64,000 nt of DNA from NCBI RefSeq assembly GCF_001375535.1, contig NZ_LN831197.1:747719-811718 (forward strand). The letters are read 5' to 3'. A program made the translations under genes and the position numbers. Shown here one piece after another: positions 18,143 to 27,325 of this stretch. Positions within the stretch are counted from its first letter, which is position 1; each line of letters opens with the position of its first letter. The DNA comes from Bacillus niameyensis. Lineage in GTDB: Bacteria > Bacillota > Bacilli > Bacillales > Bacillaceae_C. The notes beneath the pieces are model-generated. The model saw only the letters and a list, made by a program, of their open reading frames with translations. It made no database searches and was not told the DNA's origin.

Positions 18143-18571
18143 ATGCCTGTAGTTAAAGCAAGAGAATCGGATATAGATTTATTGGCAAGATTACTGAGAG
18201 CCGAAGCTGAAGGGGAAGGAATACAAGGAATGATGATGGTTGGTAATGTCGGCATCAATAGAATCAGGGCAGATTGTTCCGATTTTAAGGGAATAAGAAC
18301 AATCCCACAGATGATTTATCAGCCGCATGCATTTGAAGCCGTGACCCACGGGTATTTTTACCAAAGAGCAAGAGAGAGTGAAAGAAGGCTAGCAAAGCGG
18401 GCGATCAATGGGGAAAGAGTATGGCCGGCGAAATATAGCCTCTGGTATTTTAGACCTGAAGGAGATTGTCCTGCAACATGGTACAACCAGCCACTTGTTG
18501 CTCGCTATAAATTACATTGTTTCTACGAACCGACAGCTACTGAGTGTGAAAATGTTTATAATACCTTTTAG
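18143..18571 (+). CDS. cwlJ: Spore cortex-lytic enzyme CwlJ
   Basis: Cortex hydrolase used during germination, of the SleB/CwlJ hydrolase family. The 142-aa protein has the catalytic region LLRAEAEGEGIQGMM, then GNVGINRIRADC, QMIYQPHAFEAV and WYFRPEGDCPATWYNQP, and it ends CENVYNTF. This is essentially full-length B. subtilis-type CwlJ with no signal peptide, as expected for a coat-localised enzyme. GGAGG precedes ATG 18143. In B. subtilis cwlJ is next to gerQ; no gerQ is seen here. Shows the organism sporulates. Confidence 0.95.
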   Translation: MPVVKARESDIDLLARLLRAEAEGEGIQGMMMVGNVGINRIRADCSDFKGIRTIPQMIYQPHAFEAVTHGYFYQRARESERRLAKRAINGERVWPAKYSLWYFRPEGDCPATWYNQPLVARYKLHCFYEPTATECENVYNTF

Positions 18572-18573
18572 CA

Positions 18574-18605
18574 AAAACAAGCATCAGATTGATGCTTGTT
18601 TTTAT
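18574..18605 (+). terminator. Rho-independent terminator after cwlJ
   Basis: AAAAACAAGCATCA / TGATGCTTGTTTTT, 3-base loop, T-rich tail. Confidence 0.92.
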
Positions 18606-18619
18606 TATAACTTCCGGTA

Positions 18620-18668
18620 TTAACACCTGGTATTAATAGTTATTTGAATAATTAGCACCAGGTACTAA
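18620..18668. repeat. Two 17-bp imperfect palindromes, 32 bp apart
   Basis: TTAACACCTGGTATTAA (18620-18636) and TTAGCACCAGGTACTAA (18652-18668) are near-palindromic and resemble each other. Their centres are 32 bp apart, about three helical turns. They lie between the cwlJ terminator and the DedA gene. They could be a paired operator or copies of a dispersed intergenic palindrome; the sequence alone cannot decide. Confidence 0.55.
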
Positions 18669-18869
18669 TTCTCGCTATTTTAAGGGGCTATTTAAATATA
18701 TCAACCTCACTCATTTGTTATTTTAATATAATTCTGCATTCAATCTTTTTTTACATATTATACGGGGTATACGCATATACCTAGGCGGGTGTATTTGAAC
18801 AAATTGGTATAAATAGTATCTTCGGATTGTAAGATGGTAAAAAGATCCCTTATGTTAAGGAGGAAGAAC

Positions 18870-19475
18870 GTGGAAGTCTGGATATTAGATATAATGGAGA
18901 AGTTTGGTTATTTAGGAGTTCTTATCTTAATCGCGATTGAGAATATTTTTCCTCCTATTCCGTCCGAAGTCATTTTAACCTTTGGGGGATTTATGACGAC
19001 TTATACGGGACTATCTGTTGCTGGAGTTATTTGGTATGCAACACTAGGTTCCGTTATTGGCGCTATTATTCTTTACGGTATTGGTTATCTATTAAATGCG
19101 GACAGGTTAGAAATTATAGTACATCGTTTTGGTCCTTTTCTTCGCTTGAAAATGACCGATATTCATAGAGCAGAAGCATGGTTTAATCGGTCGGGAAAGT
19201 GGACAGTCTTTTTTTGTAGATTCATTCCTCTTATTCGCAGTCTTATTTCAATACCTGCCGGAATGGCACGCATGAATTTTATCGTGTTTTTCGTATTTAC
19301 ATTATTAGGAACATTGCTTTGGAATGTCATTTTAGTTAATATTGGAGCCGCTGTAGGTGAATCATGGGAAGATATTGTTAAAATGATGGACGTTTACTCG
19401 AATATCGTCTATATTGGATTAGCCATTCTGCTTATCGTATTAATAGGTTTATGGATAAAAAAAAGACAAAAGTGA
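18870..19475 (+). CDS. DedA family membrane protein
   Basis: About 201 aa with four to five hydrophobic segments and both DedA hallmarks: ENIFPPIPSEVILTFGG (about 20-36) and the helix-hairpin FFCRFIPLIRSLISIPAG (about 113-130) with conserved Arg residues. DedA-family members include flippases that recycle undecaprenyl phosphate or phosphatidylethanolamine; which applies here is unknown. Size is close to B. subtilis YngC. I chose GTG 18870, 6 bases after AAGGAGG, over an upstream ATG at 18834 lacking a ribosome site. Confidence 0.85.
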   Translation: MEVWILDIMEKFGYLGVLILIAIENIFPPIPSEVILTFGGFMTTYTGLSVAGVIWYATLGSVIGAIILYGIGYLLNADRLEIIVHRFGPFLRLKMTDIHRAEAWFNRSGKWTVFFCRFIPLIRSLISIPAGMARMNFIVFFVFTLLGTLLWNVILVNIGAAVGESWEDIVKMMDVYSNIVYIGLAILLIVLIGLWIKKRQK

Positions 19476-19490
19476 AAGTGGGAATTGTGA

Positions 19491-19772
19491 ATGGAAATCG
19501 TCGGACATGAAGTTGAACAGTTGCATGATCCAACTGGCATCCTACAAGGAGAACGTTATGAGTTTTTTCTGCAATTTGATGTTCCAGAAGAAGATGATTT
19601 ATTTTCGGAACATGGCTTATTACTAAGGGTCATTTTCTCTGTCACAGAAAGCGAAAAAAGGATTTTGCACTACGAAATTATCGAAAAGAGTTCAAACAAA
19701 GTTTTGGATTTTGCATTAGAACCTGAGGAAGAAGAATTAATCCTTAGCTACTGTATTGAACATTATAAATAG
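19491..19772 (+). CDS. DUF6509-type small acidic protein
   Basis: A 93-aa acidic protein that starts MEIVGHEVEQLHDPTGILQG and has a central GLLLRVIFSVTESE strand region and an acidic C-terminus (EPEEEELI). The pattern fits the uncharacterised DUF6509 family of Bacillaceae. It begins 15 bases after the DedA stop and may be co-transcribed with it. There is no membrane segment or catalytic motif. Function unknown. Confidence 0.65.
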   Translation: MEIVGHEVEQLHDPTGILQGERYEFFLQFDVPEEDDLFSEHGLLLRVIFSVTESEKRILHYEIIEKSSNKVLDFALEPEEEELILSYCIEHYK

Positions 19773-19785
19773 CATCTTGAATCTC

Positions 19786-19814
19786 TTGACATTTCAGAAA
19801 AATATCGCCATAAT
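19786..19814 (+). promoter_or_regulatory. Sigma-A promoter of the pro operon
   Basis: TTGACA (19786-19791), 17-base spacer, CATAAT (19809-19814). Near-consensus; it would start transcription at about 19821, just before the T-box leader. Confidence 0.8.
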
Positions 19815-19825
19815 ATTATAAAATC

Positions 19826-20070
19826 CATTGAACGTTGAAGAAGGATTAGTATACGAATTTTGTTGTGACAGAGAGCGAAATTTAAGAGCTGGAAGATTTC
19901 GCCACTAACAAACCGTAGAACCTACCTTTTGAGTCCTGTGACAAAAACACAGGCGTGTACCTACGTTATAGGAAAAGCGGGATGTTTCTTGACATCCAAT
20001 TATGGTGGTACCGCGGAAGCTAAGTCCTTTCGTCCTTAAAATCGAGGATGATGGGGCTTTTTATTTTTTA
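19826..20070 (+). ncRNA. T-box leader (tRNA-Pro sensing) upstream of proB
   Basis: The leader has Stem I features (the GACAGAGAG motif near 19867), a probable specifier region GAA-CCT-ACC (CCT at 19921-19923, a proline codon) followed by TTTTGAGT, and the conserved T-box TGGTGGTACCGCGG (20003-20016). It ends in a terminator formed by AGTCCTTTCGTCCT and AGGATGATGGGGCT before a T-rich tract (20057-20070). Uncharged tRNA should pair with the specifier and with the T-box bulge and stabilise the antiterminator, switching on proline synthesis. T-box control of proBA is known in B. subtilis. Confidence 0.93.
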
Positions 20071-20087
20071 AAATTTAGGTGATACTG

Positions 20088-21188
20088 ATGAAAAAACAAC
20101 GAGTTGTAGTCAAAATTGGGAGCAGTTCTTTAACGAATGAAAAAGGCGAAATTGATCTAGAAAAATTTAATGATCATGTTTGTGCAGTTGCGGAATTACG
20201 AAAAGCAAGGCATGAAGTAATTCTCGTTTCTTCCGGGGCAGTTGCAGCAGGATTTAAACGTCTTGGATATCCTTCCCGCCCCGTAACAGTTAAAGGGAAG
20301 CAAGCTGCTGCAGCTGTTGGACAAAGCCTGCTTATTCAGTCTTATATAGATAAATTTAACGAGTTTGATATTGTTCCCGCTCAAATTTTATTAACTAGAA
20401 CCGATTTTTCCAATCGAGAACGATATCGAAATGCGTTTGCAACGATGACGGAACTTTTAGATCGGGGAATATTACCAATCATCAACGAGAATGATACTGT
20501 TTCCATTGAAGAATTAACATTTGGCGACAATGACATGCTCTCTGCTCTTGTTAGTGGTTTTATTCATGCAGATCAACTCATCATTTTGACAGATATTAAT
20601 GGGATATATGATTCTAATCCCCGAGCCAATCCACATGCTAAAAAATTAGAATACTTGGAATCCATTTCTGAAGAATTAATAAAGAAAATGGATGGAGCAG
20701 GTTCAAAAATCGGTACAGGTGGGATGAAATCAAAATTATTAGCAGCAAAAACTGCCCATTCCCTTGGCATCCCAATTTTTATAGGTAACGGAGTGGGCAA
20801 AGACAAATTCATAGAAATATTGAAAGGTAATGGGAATGGCACATACATTTCTAATTCAAAAATTACTGCTATCAATACAAGTAGGCAATGGATAGCTATT
20901 CACTCAGAATTGTCTGGTCGCTTATATGTAGACCAAGGAGCAGAAGAGGCTATTTTGTTTAATGGGAAGAGCTTATTGCCAGCTGGTGTATTTAAAGTCC
21001 AAGGTACCTTCCAAAGAGGGGATGTTGTGGAAGTGTTTGGTGTGAATGGCCTTTTAGGTAAAGGGGAAGTCAGTTATACCTCTGATGATTTAAAGAGAAT
21101 AATAGATCAACGAGATAAAGAAAAAAAGCTGGAAACTCCAACAAGCCGGCACGAAGTTATCCATCGGGATCGGTGGGTCCAAATCTGA
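20088..21188 (+). CDS. proB: Glutamate 5-kinase ProB
   Basis: First enzyme of proline synthesis: ATP-dependent phosphorylation of glutamate. Amino-acid-kinase domain (about 1-250) with VVKIGSSSLT, the SSGAVAAG loop, INENDTVS, FGDNDMLSALV and GTGGMKSKLLAA, followed by a C-terminal PUA domain (about 275-355), the standard feedback-regulated form. I chose ATG 20088 after TAGGTG; a GTG at 20079 overlaps that site. Controlled by the T-box just upstream and followed by proA after 17 bases. Confidence 0.95.
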   Translation: MKKQRVVVKIGSSSLTNEKGEIDLEKFNDHVCAVAELRKARHEVILVSSGAVAAGFKRLGYPSRPVTVKGKQAAAAVGQSLLIQSYIDKFNEFDIVPAQILLTRTDFSNRERYRNAFATMTELLDRGILPIINENDTVSIEELTFGDNDMLSALVSGFIHADQLIILTDINGIYDSNPRANPHAKKLEYLESISEELIKKMDGAGSKIGTGGMKSKLLAAKTAHSLGIPIFIGNGVGKDKFIEILKGNGNGTYISNSKITAINTSRQWIAIHSELSGRLYVDQGAEEAILFNGKSLLPAGVFKVQGTFQRGDVVEVFGVNGLLGKGEVSYTSDDLKRIIDQRDKEKKLETPTSRHEVIHRDRWVQI

Positions 21189-21205
21189 TAAGGGAGAGAG
21201 CGTAA

Positions 21206-22453
21206 ATGAGTGAAGTAAAAACGAAGGGACACTTGGCAAAACAAGCCAGTTATTCTCTTGTTAATGTTTCAACCGAAGAAAAAAATATCGCGTTGGAACT
21301 TATTGCTCAAAAGCTGCTAGAAAACCAAGACATTATCCTTCAGGAAAATGAAAAGGACTTGCAAGAAGGTAAAATGAAGGGACTATCTGATGCCGTTCTT
21401 GATCGCATTATGCTAAATGAAAAACGCATCGAGGATATGGCTAGTGCTATTAGACTTTTAATCAAACTGAAAGACCCGATTGGTGAAACCCTCGAAACAA
21501 TCGAAAAAGAAAATGGATTAAAAATCTATAAAAAGCGCGTCCCAATTGGTGTAATTGGCATGATTTATGAAGCACGTCCTAATGTTACAATCGATGCGGC
21601 AACACTTGCTATTAAAACAGGAAATGCCGTTATATTAAGGGGAAGTTCTTCTGCCAAACACTCAAATATAGTACTAGTACACACGATTCACCAAGCATTA
21701 GAGAACAGCGAAGTAGCGATAGACTCTATTCAATTATTAGAAGATACAAGCAGAGAGACAGCTAAAGAACTTTTCCGATTAAATGAGTATCTTGATGTAT
21801 TAATTCCTCGTGGAGGGAAAAATTTAATCGAGACCGTAGTAAGAGAATCTACTGTTCCAGTTATTGAAACAGGCGCGGGTAATTGCCACATTTTTATTGA
21901 TGAATCAGCTGATGATCAAATGACTACAGAAATCATTTTGAACGCTAAATTACAACGTCCTTCTGTATGTAACGCTATTGAGTCTATACTAATTCATGAA
22001 AAATGGCTAAAACAAAGTGGTAAAGCTTTAATCGACCTTCTTCAAAGAAGTGGAGTGGAAATTTTCGGAGATGAAATCATTGCAAACGAATGTCATAATA
22101 TAAGAAAGGCTACCGAAGAAGATTGGTCTACTGAATACCTTGGATTAACTGTTAGTATTAAAGCAGTATCCAGCCTTGAAGAAGCCATTGATCATATTAA
22201 CCGCTTTGGTACAAAACACTCGGAAGCAATTATTACGAATGACGATAATCATGCAAAAATCTTTTTAACTAATGTTGATGCTGCAGCGGTTTATCATAAT
22301 GCGTCAACCAGATTTACCGATGGCTTCGAATTTGGATATGGAGCAGAAATTGGTATTAGCACACAGAAACTTCATTCCCGAGGTCCAATGGGTCTTGAAG
22401 CACTTACATCAAGCAAGTTCTTCATTTATGGGGATGGACAAATTAGAAATTAG
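21206..22453 (+). CDS. proA: Gamma-glutamyl phosphate reductase ProA
   Basis: Second enzyme of proline synthesis: NADPH-dependent reduction of glutamyl-5-phosphate to the semialdehyde. It is an aldehyde-dehydrogenase-like 415-aa protein with [48 protein letters not shown], and the catalytic Cys in [25 protein letters not shown] is near the C-terminus. GGGAGAGAG precedes ATG 21206. Follows proB by 17 bases in the T-box-controlled operon. Confidence 0.96.
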   Translation: MSEVKTKGHLAKQASYSLVNVSTEEKNIALELIAQKLLENQDIILQENEKDLQEGKMKGLSDAVLDRIMLNEKRIEDMASAIRLLIKLKDPIGETLETIEKENGLKIYKKRVPIGVIGMIYEARPNVTIDAATLAIKTGNAVILRGSSSAKHSNIVLVHTIHQALENSEVAIDSIQLLEDTSRETAKELFRLNEYLDVLIPRGGKNLIETVVRESTVPVIETGAGNCHIFIDESADDQMTTEIILNAKLQRPSVCNAIESILIHEKWLKQSGKALIDLLQRSGVEIFGDEIIANECHNIRKATEEDWSTEYLGLTVSIKAVSSLEEAIDHINRFGTKHSEAIITNDDNHAKIFLTNVDAAAVYHNASTRFTDGFEFGYGAEIGISTQKLHSRGPMGLEALTSSKFFIYGDGQIRN

Positions 22454-22475
22454 TAAATAGGTGAGGAGAGGCATC

Positions 22476-23543
22476 ATGACAGAAATTAAAATTCAATTAA
22501 GCACTAATAAAAAAACTAAGCCAGAACAAGAACAACTTCCATTCGGCAGAATTTTTACGGATCATATGTTTATTATGGATTATTCCAGTGCTCAAGGCTG
22601 GCATGATCCAAGAATTGTTCCTTATCAACCGATTACGCTAGATCCAGCTGCTATCATTTTCCACTATGGGCAAACTGTATTTGAAGGGTTAAAAGCTTAT
22701 TTAAACGACAAGGGAGAAGTATTACTGTTTAGACCGCTCGAAAACATGAAAAGATTAAATCGGTCTAATCATCGACTTTGTATCCCTGAAATCGATGAGA
22801 AGTTCGCTCTCAAAGCACTGAAAAAACTAATTTCGATTGATAAAGATTGGATTCCCAATAAAGAGGGTACTTCTCTTTATATACGTCCATTTATTTTTGC
22901 GACCGAGCCTTATTTAGGTGTTGCACCGTCAACAAATTATCAATTTATCATCATCTTATCACCAGTGGGCGCTTACTATAAAGAAGGAATTAATCCTGTG
23001 AGAATCGCAGTGGAAAGTGAGTATGTCAGGGCTGTAAAAGGTGGTACTGGCAATGCTAAAACAGCTGGAAATTATGCCGGTTCTCTAAAAGCTCAAGAGG
23101 TAGCAGAGGCGGAAGGTTATTCACAAGTACTGTGGCTAGACGGAAAAGAAAATAAGTATATTGAAGAAGTTGGAAGCATGAACGTATTCTTTAAAATTGA
23201 CGGAAAAGTGATAACTCCAGAATTAAATGGAAGCATCTTGGAGGGAATCACTAGAAAATCAGTTATTGAGCTTTTAAACCATTGGGACATACCAGTCATC
23301 GAACGAAGAATATCAATTGAAGAACTTTATCATGCTCATCAAACTGGAACTCTCGAAGAAGCATTCGGTACTGGAACTGCTGCTGTCATCTCTCCAATAG
23401 GTGAGCTTGCATGGAAAGAGCATCATATGGAAATTAATAATAGCGAGACAGGGCCATTAGCGAAAAATATTTATGATACTATGACAGGTATACAGACAGG
23501 AAAAAAAGAAGACTTGTTCGGTTGGCGAATAAAAGTAGAATAA
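22476..23543 (+). CDS. ilvE: Branched-chain amino acid aminotransferase (IlvE)
   Basis: PLP-dependent fold-type IV transaminase for Leu, Ile and Val. Motifs: HYGQTVFEGLKAYLND, PFIFATEPYLGV, the PLP-lysine region GGTGNAKTAGNYAGSL (about 191-206), EVGSMNVFF, and GTGTAAVISPIG. About 355 aa, the long-form length seen in B. subtilis YbgE/YwaA. ATG 22476 follows GAGGAGAGG. It lies 22 bases after proA with a terminator only behind it, so it is probably the third gene of the proline operon; this linkage would place branched-chain transamination partly under the Pro T-box. Confidence 0.92.
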   Translation: MTEIKIQLSTNKKTKPEQEQLPFGRIFTDHMFIMDYSSAQGWHDPRIVPYQPITLDPAAIIFHYGQTVFEGLKAYLNDKGEVLLFRPLENMKRLNRSNHRLCIPEIDEKFALKALKKLISIDKDWIPNKEGTSLYIRPFIFATEPYLGVAPSTNYQFIIILSPVGAYYKEGINPVRIAVESEYVRAVKGGTGNAKTAGNYAGSLKAQEVAEAEGYSQVLWLDGKENKYIEEVGSMNVFFKIDGKVITPELNGSILEGITRKSVIELLNHWDIPVIERRISIEELYHAHQTGTLEEAFGTGTAAVISPIGELAWKEHHMEINNSETGPLAKNIYDTMTGIQTGKKEDLFGWRIKVE

Positions 23544-23557
23544 ATTAAGAATATATT

Positions 23558-23598
23558 AAAAGTAACTAAGCAGAAGTAACTGTTCTTAGTTACTTTTT
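23558..23598 (+). terminator. Rho-independent terminator of the proBA-ilvE operon
   Basis: AAAAGTAACTAAG / CTTAGTTACTTTTT stem with T-run. Confidence 0.88.
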
Positions 23599-23637
23599 CA
23601 TATCTAAAAATTCTTATTGAAATAAAGGTGATCAATG

Positions 23638-24504
23638 ATGGCTTCCCAAAACGACAACAAGATTTTTTGTTCAAGCGAATATGATCCTCTCAATAAGGTG
23701 ATTATGTGTGAACCACAATATATGGAAATACGAGAAGTAATCAACGAGACCCAGAAATATTATACTCAAAACAACATTGATCAAGATCTTGCTATGAATC
23801 AGCATAGAAAATTCACTAGTTCTTTAAGGGCGAATGGTGTTGAGGTTCTGCTTCTGCCACCAGATAATACCTTTCCTGAACAAGTTTTTACTCGTGACAT
23901 TGGCTTTACAATAGGGAATCAAGTCTTCGTAGCACAAATGGCAAGCAGTATTCGCAAGGGAGAAGAAAAAGCATTACAGAAAAGATTGAATTTCCGAGGT
24001 TCCCCTTTTATCGAAATGACTAAAGGGATAATTGAAGGTGGAGATGTTATGATCAATCAACATACAGTGTATGTTGGTATTAGCAGCCGAACGAATAAAA
24101 GAGCAGTTGCAATTCTCCAAGAAGCCTTACCTGATTTCAAAATCATCCCCATTCCTTTTCACGAAGAATATTTACATCTTGATTGTGTTTTTAACATTTT
24201 ATCACGTGACGAAGCTCTTTATTTTCCCGCTGCCTTATCAGATGAAACAATTATGATGTTAAAGAAACAGTTTCGACTAATTGAAGTTACAGAAGAAGAA
24301 CAGTTTACTCTCGGCACGAATGTCCTTTCCATTGGGAATAAGAAAGTGTACAGCCTTCCAAGTAATCAAATTGTGAACGAGAAGTTGCGTGAACGAGGCT
24401 ATGATGTAATAGAAATAGATTTATCCGAAATCATTAAATCAGGAGGCTCTTTTCGCTGTTGTACAATGCCGATTTTAAGGAAAGAGGAGGGGGTTATAGT
24501 ATGA
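23638..24504 (+). CDS. Dimethylarginine dimethylaminohydrolase-like (guanidino-modifying) enzyme, YkgA-like
   Basis: Guanidino-group-modifying hydrolase of the amidinotransferase/DDAH fold (about 288 aa). Visible: an N-terminal YDPLNKVIMCEP strand, PEQVFTRDIGF, IIEGGDVMI (substrate Asp/Glu region), catalytic His in EYLHLDCVFN, and the C-terminal nucleophile region SFRCCTMPI. The size and sequence style match B. subtilis YkgA, annotated as DDAH-like. The actual substrate (methylarginine, arginine or other) cannot be read from sequence. ATG 23638 is 7 bases after AAAGGTG. Overlaps mug by four bases. Confidence 0.8.
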   Translation: MASQNDNKIFCSSEYDPLNKVIMCEPQYMEIREVINETQKYYTQNNIDQDLAMNQHRKFTSSLRANGVEVLLLPPDNTFPEQVFTRDIGFTIGNQVFVAQMASSIRKGEEKALQKRLNFRGSPFIEMTKGIIEGGDVMINQHTVYVGISSRTNKRAVAILQEALPDFKIIPIPFHEEYLHLDCVFNILSRDEALYFPAALSDETIMMLKKQFRLIEVTEEEQFTLGTNVLSIGNKKVYSLPSNQIVNEKLRERGYDVIEIDLSEIIKSGGSFRCCTMPILRKEEGVIV

Positions 24505-25010
24505 AGCCAGTCCAAGACCATCTTAAAGAAGGATTATCTATTCTTTTTGTTGGGTTTAATCCAAGTATTCGCTCAAGCGAAACTGGACATCACTACGCCA
24601 ACCCCACTAACCGATTTTGGAACGTTTTATTTGAAAGTGGCTTAACAAGTAGAAAATTTCTCCCTTCTGAAGGGGATGAAGTTTTTTTTAATGGATTTGG
24701 GTTTACAAATATTGTACCACGGCCAACTAGAAGTGCTGATGAAATTACAAATAACGAATATATTGAAGGCAAAAAAGTTTTAAAAGAAAAAATCGCTCAT
24801 TTTAAGCCGAAAATCGTTTGTTTTGTCGGAAAGGGCGTCTATTTAAAATATACCGGAAAGCGCCAAGCTAACTGGGGATTACAATCTGATCAAACTGTTT
24901 CAGGCGTGCTTGATTTTGTTGCACCTTCGACTAGTGGACTCGTTAGAATGAAGACTAAAGAGATGGTCGAAATATATAAAGAACTTAAAAATCTGATAGT
25001 TGATTTATAA
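24501..25010 (+). CDS. mug: G/U mismatch-specific uracil-DNA glycosylase (Mug family)
   Basis: Base-excision glycosylase for uracil or ethenocytosine in mismatches. The 169-aa protein has the family-2 UDG motif FVGFNPSIRSSETGHHYANP (with Asn as general base) followed by TNRFWNVL, and a second loop APSTSGLVR. Start ATG 24501 follows GAGGAGGGGG, and the gene overlaps the stop of the DDAH-like gene (ATGA), so the two are co-translated even though their roles differ. Confidence 0.85.
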   Translation: MKPVQDHLKEGLSILFVGFNPSIRSSETGHHYANPTNRFWNVLFESGLTSRKFLPSEGDEVFFNGFGFTNIVPRPTRSADEITNNEYIEGKKVLKEKIAHFKPKIVCFVGKGVYLKYTGKRQANWGLQSDQTVSGVLDFVAPSTSGLVRMKTKEMVEIYKELKNLIVDL

Positions 25011-25188
25011 TGTAAATATTGATATAAAATGAGAACCGAAAACTGGGCGAACGAATATGTTGTTATAGATATGCAGTATTCCATATAGGTGTTTTTGAGT
25101 AATTTCTCTATAGATCGTTGCTATTCAGGTGTTTTTATTTTAATATCAATGTAGACTTTCTTGAAAATAAAACATAAGAGGCATAAAA

Positions 25189-26103
25189 ATGAAAGATAAT
25201 TTATTAGTTATGAAAGATTTACAGAATAAGCTTCCTAATCTGTCCATTTTACTATCAGAACCTTTATCCAAACATACATTTATTAAAACTGGAGGGAATG
25301 GAGATATCTTTATTAAACCGAAAGATATCCATGAACTTCAAACGATCGTAAAATATGTCCACACTAACGAAATACCTCTAACTGTGTTAGGAAAAGGAAC
25401 AAATGTCATTATTAAAGATACAGGGATAAGAGGAGTAATTGTAAGTCTAGAAAAATTCAATCACATTTCTGTCAATGGTCGAGAAATTCATAGTGGGAGT
25501 GGTGCGAATATTATCGATGTTTCTCGTACAGCTCTCTCTTTTGGATTAACTGGGCTTGAATTTGCTTGTGGCATTCCGGGCACGGTTGGTGGAGCTTTAA
25601 TTATGAATGCTGGAGCATATGGTGGAGAAATCTCGGAAGTCTTGATTTCTTCAACTATTATAAACGGTTCTGGAGAAATCATCACCCTCCGAGAAGGCGA
25701 ATTTCAGTTTGGCTACAGAAATAGCGTGTTCGCTAAAGAGAATTATATTATTGTAGATGCGGTTTTCCGACTGGAAGAAGGAGATCCTGAAGCGATTAAG
25801 GCAAAAATGGACGAAAATACTTTTTTACGTGAATCGAAGCAACCATTGGAATATCCATCGTGTGGTAGTGTATTCAAACGCCCTCCAAACTATTTTGCTG
25901 GAAAACTAATTCAAGATAGTGGATTACAAGGTACTAGAATTGGCGGTGCAGAAGTCTCGACGAAACATGCTGGCTTTATCGTCAACGTAGATAATGCTAC
26001 CTCTTCGGATTACTTGAAATTAATTAAGCACGTTCAAAAAACAGTAAAAGAAAAATTCGGTGTAGACTTAGAAACCGAAGTAAAGATCATTGGGGATGAA
26101 TAG
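25189..26103 (+). CDS. murB: UDP-N-acetylenolpyruvoylglucosamine reductase MurB
   Basis: FAD- and NADPH-dependent reductase of peptidoglycan precursor synthesis. Motifs: TFIKTGGNGDIF, VLGKGTNVIIKD (FAD), GLEFACGIPGTVGGALIMNAGAYGGE in pieces, FGYRNSVF with the active Tyr/Arg, YPSCGSVFKRP with the catalytic Ser, and the C-terminal LETEVKIIG. Type II (short) form, 304 aa. It stands alone, outside a mur/div cluster. ATG 25189 has only a modest ribosome site (AAGAGG). A terminator follows. Confidence 0.95.
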   Translation: MKDNLLVMKDLQNKLPNLSILLSEPLSKHTFIKTGGNGDIFIKPKDIHELQTIVKYVHTNEIPLTVLGKGTNVIIKDTGIRGVIVSLEKFNHISVNGREIHSGSGANIIDVSRTALSFGLTGLEFACGIPGTVGGALIMNAGAYGGEISEVLISSTIINGSGEIITLREGEFQFGYRNSVFAKENYIIVDAVFRLEEGDPEAIKAKMDENTFLRESKQPLEYPSCGSVFKRPPNYFAGKLIQDSGLQGTRIGGAEVSTKHAGFIVNVDNATSSDYLKLIKHVQKTVKEKFGVDLETEVKIIGDE

Positions 26104-26165
26104 AAGCAAAGATGACTTGTTAGTTACGTAACATGATAGGCCTAATACGGTGAACTGAAGGGAAG

Positions 26166-26200
26166 AAATCGAGTACAAATTGTACTCGATTTTTTATTTT
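26166..26200 (+). terminator. Rho-independent terminator after murB
   Basis: AAATCGAGTACA / TGTACTCGATTT with long T tract. The remaining bases to 26393 show no supported gene. Confidence 0.9.
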
Positions 26201-26393
26201 TACATATGATTCATAAGAATAGAAAGCTAGCTCCTATGGACATTTATCCCATTGAGAATTTCTAACGTAGTTCTAAAGTTTCCCTAGGATAACCCTTTAT
26301 TACTAGAATGTATTTAGAAGAAGATTTTTTCCCTAAATGCAGTAATTTAATGGTAAAATAATCGTTATGAGAATTTAAATGGAGGATGACACA

Positions 26394-27293
26394 TTGGATA
26401 GTAAATTTAATACTCCTAAAGGATTTGGGAAAATACTTGATCACACTTTTAGTTTAAGTAAAAACAAATTCGCCGAATTTTTTACGATTTTCCTTATTTT
26501 TATAGGCCCCATTTATTTACTTCAGGCCCTATTGAGACTCATTACAGGTACAGCCTTTTTCAGGGAAGCCGGTGATGGAGAGTTTTGGTTCGAGCGAACA
26601 CTTATGAGTTTTGATGAAACTTCATCTAATATTTTTGCTGATTTAGGAATCATCTTCGTTAGCTTCATCGGCCTATTTTTATATCCTATGGCACAGGGAG
26701 CAATCATGTTAGCGATCAATCATATTCGAAAAAATGAAGAATATACGATTGGTCAAGTACTCAAAGAAACTTTATCACGTTACGGCTATTTATTAGCAAG
26801 TAGTTTCCTCTTTAGCATGATTGGATTTGGTACTATGTTTGTACCAATTTTCCTCATTGTGATGATTGGTATGGTTCTTGCACTGATTCATCCAGCAATT
26901 GGGATATTACTGGGGATACTCTTATTTATTGGACTTCTTATTGGCGGCGGATTTCTATTAACAAAATGGAGTTTCTACTTCGGTATCGTTGCGATTGGGG
27001 AGGATCAGCTTGGTTTCTCTAAAAGTTGGAAATTAACCCGCAACCGTACATGGGGATTAATGGGACTTTATTTCGTTTTCTTTTTAATCATTTCGACTAT
27101 AACATATGCAGTCGAGATTTCATTCGGATTATTATTAGGAAATAGCGTGTTATTAACACTTTTAACAGGGATTACAACATTATTTACAACGATGTTATTC
27201 TCGGTTGGCTACGCTATTATGTTCTTTGATTTAAAATTGCGCAACGATGCCGATGATTTAAAAGATATGATCGGTGAATATAATGCTAGGTGA
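26394..27293 (+). CDS. Polytopic membrane protein of the MoxR/DUF58 cluster
   Basis: A 299-aa protein with an N-terminal GFGKILDHTFSLSKNKF cytoplasmic helix, then about six membrane helices, and FSKSWKLTRNRTWGLMGLY between the last pairs. The architecture resembles the glycerophosphoryl-diester-phosphodiesterase-type membrane domain found in gene clusters with MoxR and DUF58; no phosphodiesterase domain is present. TTG 26394 is 8 bases after GGAGG; the ATG at 26379 overlaps that site. First gene of a likely five-gene operon. Function unknown. Confidence 0.7.
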   Translation: MDSKFNTPKGFGKILDHTFSLSKNKFAEFFTIFLIFIGPIYLLQALLRLITGTAFFREAGDGEFWFERTLMSFDETSSNIFADLGIIFVSFIGLFLYPMAQGAIMLAINHIRKNEEYTIGQVLKETLSRYGYLLASSFLFSMIGFGTMFVPIFLIVMIGMVLALIHPAIGILLGILLFIGLLIGGGFLLTKWSFYFGIVAIGEDQLGFSKSWKLTRNRTWGLMGLYFVFFLIISTITYAVEISFGLLLGNSVLLTLLTGITTLFTTMLFSVGYAIMFFDLKLRNDADDLKDMIGEYNAR

Positions 27294-27325
27294 TTATAAC
27301 GACCTGATAGGTTGGGTGATAAAAT

